Origin: Chloroflexota bacterium
GTDB taxonomy: Bacteria; Chloroflexota; Limnocylindria; Limnocylindrales; CSP1-4
NCBI GenBank assembly: GCA_016875645.1
Contig: VGPE01000151.1
Span: 1-6,959 of the forward strand
Direction: 5' to 3'
Length of the DNA stretch: 6,959 nucleotides
Shown: positions 5,159 to 6,959 of the stretch, piece after piece
How the letters are laid out: each line of letters starts with the position of its first letter
Numbering within the stretch: the stretch's first letter is position 1
Notes under the pieces: model-generated
The model's input: the letters and a program-made list of their open reading frames with translations, nothing else
Databases searched by the model: none
What the model was told of the DNA's origin: nothing
Position numbers and translations under genes: made by a program

Positions 5159-6959
5159 TCAGCGCGACGCCGTGACCGAGGTGCTCGGCGGCAGATCGAG
5201 GATCTTGATCGCGTCGGTCGCGATGCGCCGGAACAGTTCGAAGGACATCACCGGCATCTCCAGGGAACCCTGCTTGACGACGGTCGGCGTACCCTCGTTG
5301 ATCCGGACGGCCACGACAAGGCGCGGCTTGTCGTCGCCGATGAAGCCCACGAACGAGTAGTTGAAGATGTTCTGCTTCCAGTCGCCGCGGCCGTCTCGGA
5401 GCGTCGGGTCCCAGATCTGGGCAGTGCCCGTCTTGCCACCCACGTAGTAGCCCTCCGCAAGCGTCCCCGGGCGTAAGAAGTCCACCTCGGTGACCACGTG
5501 ATTGAGCATCGTCACCATGCTCGCCGAGAGCTGGGCCGTCATGACTCGCTCGCCGGCCGCCGGCTCCATTTCGCGCGAACCGATTGCCCTGACCACGTGC
5601 GGCCCGATGAGCAGCCCGCCGTTCACCATCGCGGCGTAGGCACGCGCGAGCTGGATCGGTGTGACTGCGACGCCCTGACCGAAGGCGCCGTTGGCGAGAT
5701 CGATCTCGCGCCAGGTCCGCTTGGCGGGATCGTTGAGCAGTCCCGAGACCTCGCCCGCGAGGTCGATTCCCGTGGGGCGCCCGAAGCCCATCTTCTCCCA
5801 GGTCGAGAAGAGCACCTTCGCCGCCGCCGTGGTGCTCTTGCCCAGTCGCATCGCCACCTTGGCCGCCCCGACGTTGCGGGAATAAGCGATGACGTCCTCG
5901 AACGTGATCTTGCCCTTGCCCTTGAGGTCGGCGTTCCTGACCCGGTTGCGGCCGTCATCGAGCACCAGCACGGCAGAGTCGTTGATGATCGAGGTCGGCT
6001 TCACGACGCCCTTCTTGAGCGCCGCGATCGCGGTGAACATCTTGAACACCGAGCCCGGCTCGTAGACCGCGCTCACGATCGGGTCGATGAAGCGCGACTT
6101 GTCGGTCATCGCGATCTGCTGGTAGTCGTTCGCGTCATACGAGGGGTAGGTCGCCTGCGCGTAGATCTCGCCGGTGAAGGGATCCATCACGACCGCGGAG
6201 ACACTCCTGGCTCGGTCGGCGACGAAGGCGGCGAGCAGCTCCTCCTCGATCGCGAGCTGCAGGCTTGCGTCGATCGTGAGGGTCACGTCCATGCCTGCCG
6301 ATCCGCCATCAACGACGTCACCGTCGTCCGCGACGACCTCGCCGGTCATGGTCCGCCTCGCCAGGAGCACCTTCGGCTTGCCTGCCAGAGCGGCCTGGTA
6401 GACCTGCTCGACGCCGTACTGGCCTTCGCCTGCGCTGTTCACGAACCCGAGCAGGTGGGCAGCGAGCATGGTGCCCGGTCCGCCTCCGACCTGCGGATAG
6501 ACCCGCTCGGCTTCCTCCTCGAGCGAGAGGGCGGCGAGGGAGCCGTCGGCCAGGCGCTCGCGGATTCGCCCAGAGGTGGCCGCGTCGAGCCCTCTCGCCA
6601 GCACGACGTAGTTCTCGGCGGACTTCATCTTCGCGATCAGCGACTCGGCGGCCGGGCCCTCCAGGCCCAGGATCGCGACCAGGCGGTCGGCGACGTCCTG
6701 GCGGCGCTCTCGGCTCAGCTGTGCGGGCGAACCGGCCAGACGACTGCGGACAACCGTCGAGGCGAGCACGACCGTGCCCGTCCGGTCGTAGATCGTCCCG
6801 CGCTGGCTCGACTCCTCGATCCGAACCGTCGTCTGGGCGACGGCCATCGCGGCCAGCTCGTCGCCGCGCACCACCTGCCAGAACGCGAGGCGTCCCGTGA
6901 TCGCCGTCGCGATCACGATGAACCCCGCGAGCACCAGGAGCAGGCGCGCCCTCGAGTCA
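5159..6959 (-). CDS. ftsI: FtsI-type class B penicillin-binding protein, septal transpeptidase (N-terminus cut off by window edge)
   Basis: This is a membrane-anchored D,D-transpeptidase that crosslinks septal peptidoglycan on the outer face of the membrane, as partner of FtsW. Numbering is from the GTG at 6934. That GTG is probably not the true start, because the open frame continues to the window edge with DSRARLLL, which reads as the start of the membrane anchor. Seen in order: a hydrophobic anchor (to about residue 20), the PBP dimerisation domain starting with QRGTIYDRTGTVVLAS (44-59) and including YGVEQVYQAALAGKP (173-187), then the transpeptidase domain from about 245. Catalytic motifs are complete: SVFK (Ser295, Lys298), SRN (352-354) and KTG (501-503). 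The protein ends about 30 residues after the transpeptidase fold and carries no PASTA domain. The dcw position and pairing with ftsW favour FtsI over an elongation-type PBP2. The stop is TGA at 5161-5159. Confidence 0.95.
   Translation of the reverse strand, partial: DSRARLLLVLAGFIVIATAITGRLAFWQVVRGDELAAMAVAQTTVRIEESSQRGTIYDRTGTVVLASTVVRSRLAGSPAQLSRERRQDVADRLVAILGLEGPAAESLIAKMKSAENYVVLARGLDAATSGRIRERLADGSLAALSLEEEAERVYPQVGGGPGTMLAAHLLGFVNSAGEGQYGVEQVYQAALAGKPKVLLARRTMTGEVVADDGDVVDGGSAGMDVTLTIDASLQLAIEEELLAAFVADRARSVSAVVMDPFTGEIYAQATYPSYDANDYQQIAMTDKSRFIDPIVSAVYEPGSVFKMFTAIAALKKGVVKPTSIINDSAVLVLDDGRNRVRNADLKGKGKITFEDVIAYSRNVGAAKVAMRLGKSTTAAAKVLFSTWEKMGFGRPTGIDLAGEVSGLLNDPAKRTWREIDLANGAFGQGVAVTPIQLARAYAAMVNGGLLIGPHVVRAIGSREMEPAAGERVMTAQLSASMVTMLNHVVTEVDFLRPGTLAEGYYVGGKTGTAQIWDPTLRDGRGDWKQNIFNYSFVGFIGDDKPRLVVAVRINEGTPTVVKQGSLEMPVMSFELFRRIATDAIKILDLPPSTSVTASR

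Noticed and set aside
3928..5175. Long plus-strand open frame (415 codons) opposite murF
   Set aside because: It is antisense to MurF. It is rich in Arg, His, Asp and Gly with no recognisable fold, as expected by chance in such GC-rich DNA.
6957..6959. TGA on the minus strand at the window edge, possibly the end of an upstream gene such as ftsL
   Set aside because: It is a single stop triplet in another frame, with no upstream sequence available, so nothing can be concluded.

Overview
The window is one stretch of a bacterial division and cell-wall (dcw) gene cluster. Every gene is read on the minus strand, so transcription runs from position 6959 towards position 1. In that order the genes are ftsI (class B penicillin-binding protein, 5' end cut by the window edge), murF, mraY, murD and ftsW (last residues cut by the other edge). 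The window is almost entirely coding; the only gap is 13 bases between ftsI and murF. I found no RNA gene, mobile element, CRISPR array, promoter, terminator or large repeat.

The DNA is very GC-rich, with G or C in most third codon positions. As usual for such DNA, long open frames appear on the antisense strand; I treat them as shadows. The order ftsI-murF-mraY-murD-ftsW is the core of the dcw cluster of free-living peptidoglycan-making bacteria. A high-GC Chloroflexota or an actinobacterium would fit. I lean to Chloroflexota from the look of the MurD, MurF and MraY motifs, but this is an impression and not a phylogeny.

The genes act in one pathway. MurD adds D-glutamate to UDP-MurNAc-L-Ala, and MurF adds D-Ala-D-Ala to the UDP-MurNAc-tripeptide, both in the cytoplasm. 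MraY moves phospho-MurNAc-pentapeptide to undecaprenyl phosphate, giving lipid I. FtsW polymerises lipid II into glycan, and FtsI crosslinks it at the septum. The step between MurD and MurF is MurE, which adds the third amino acid. Its usual place between ftsI and murF is empty here. The downstream genes are tightly packed: murF/mraY share TGATG, mraY/murD and murD/ftsW share ATGA, and ftsW has a strong Shine-Dalgarno inside the end of murD. This points to one polycistronic message with coupled translation.

I do not see a new biological system. The points worth a second look are the missing murE, an unusual Gly-to-Ala change in the MurF P-loop, a Lys-to-Gln change in the MurD active-site motif, and a changed sequence next to the FtsW catalytic Asp.
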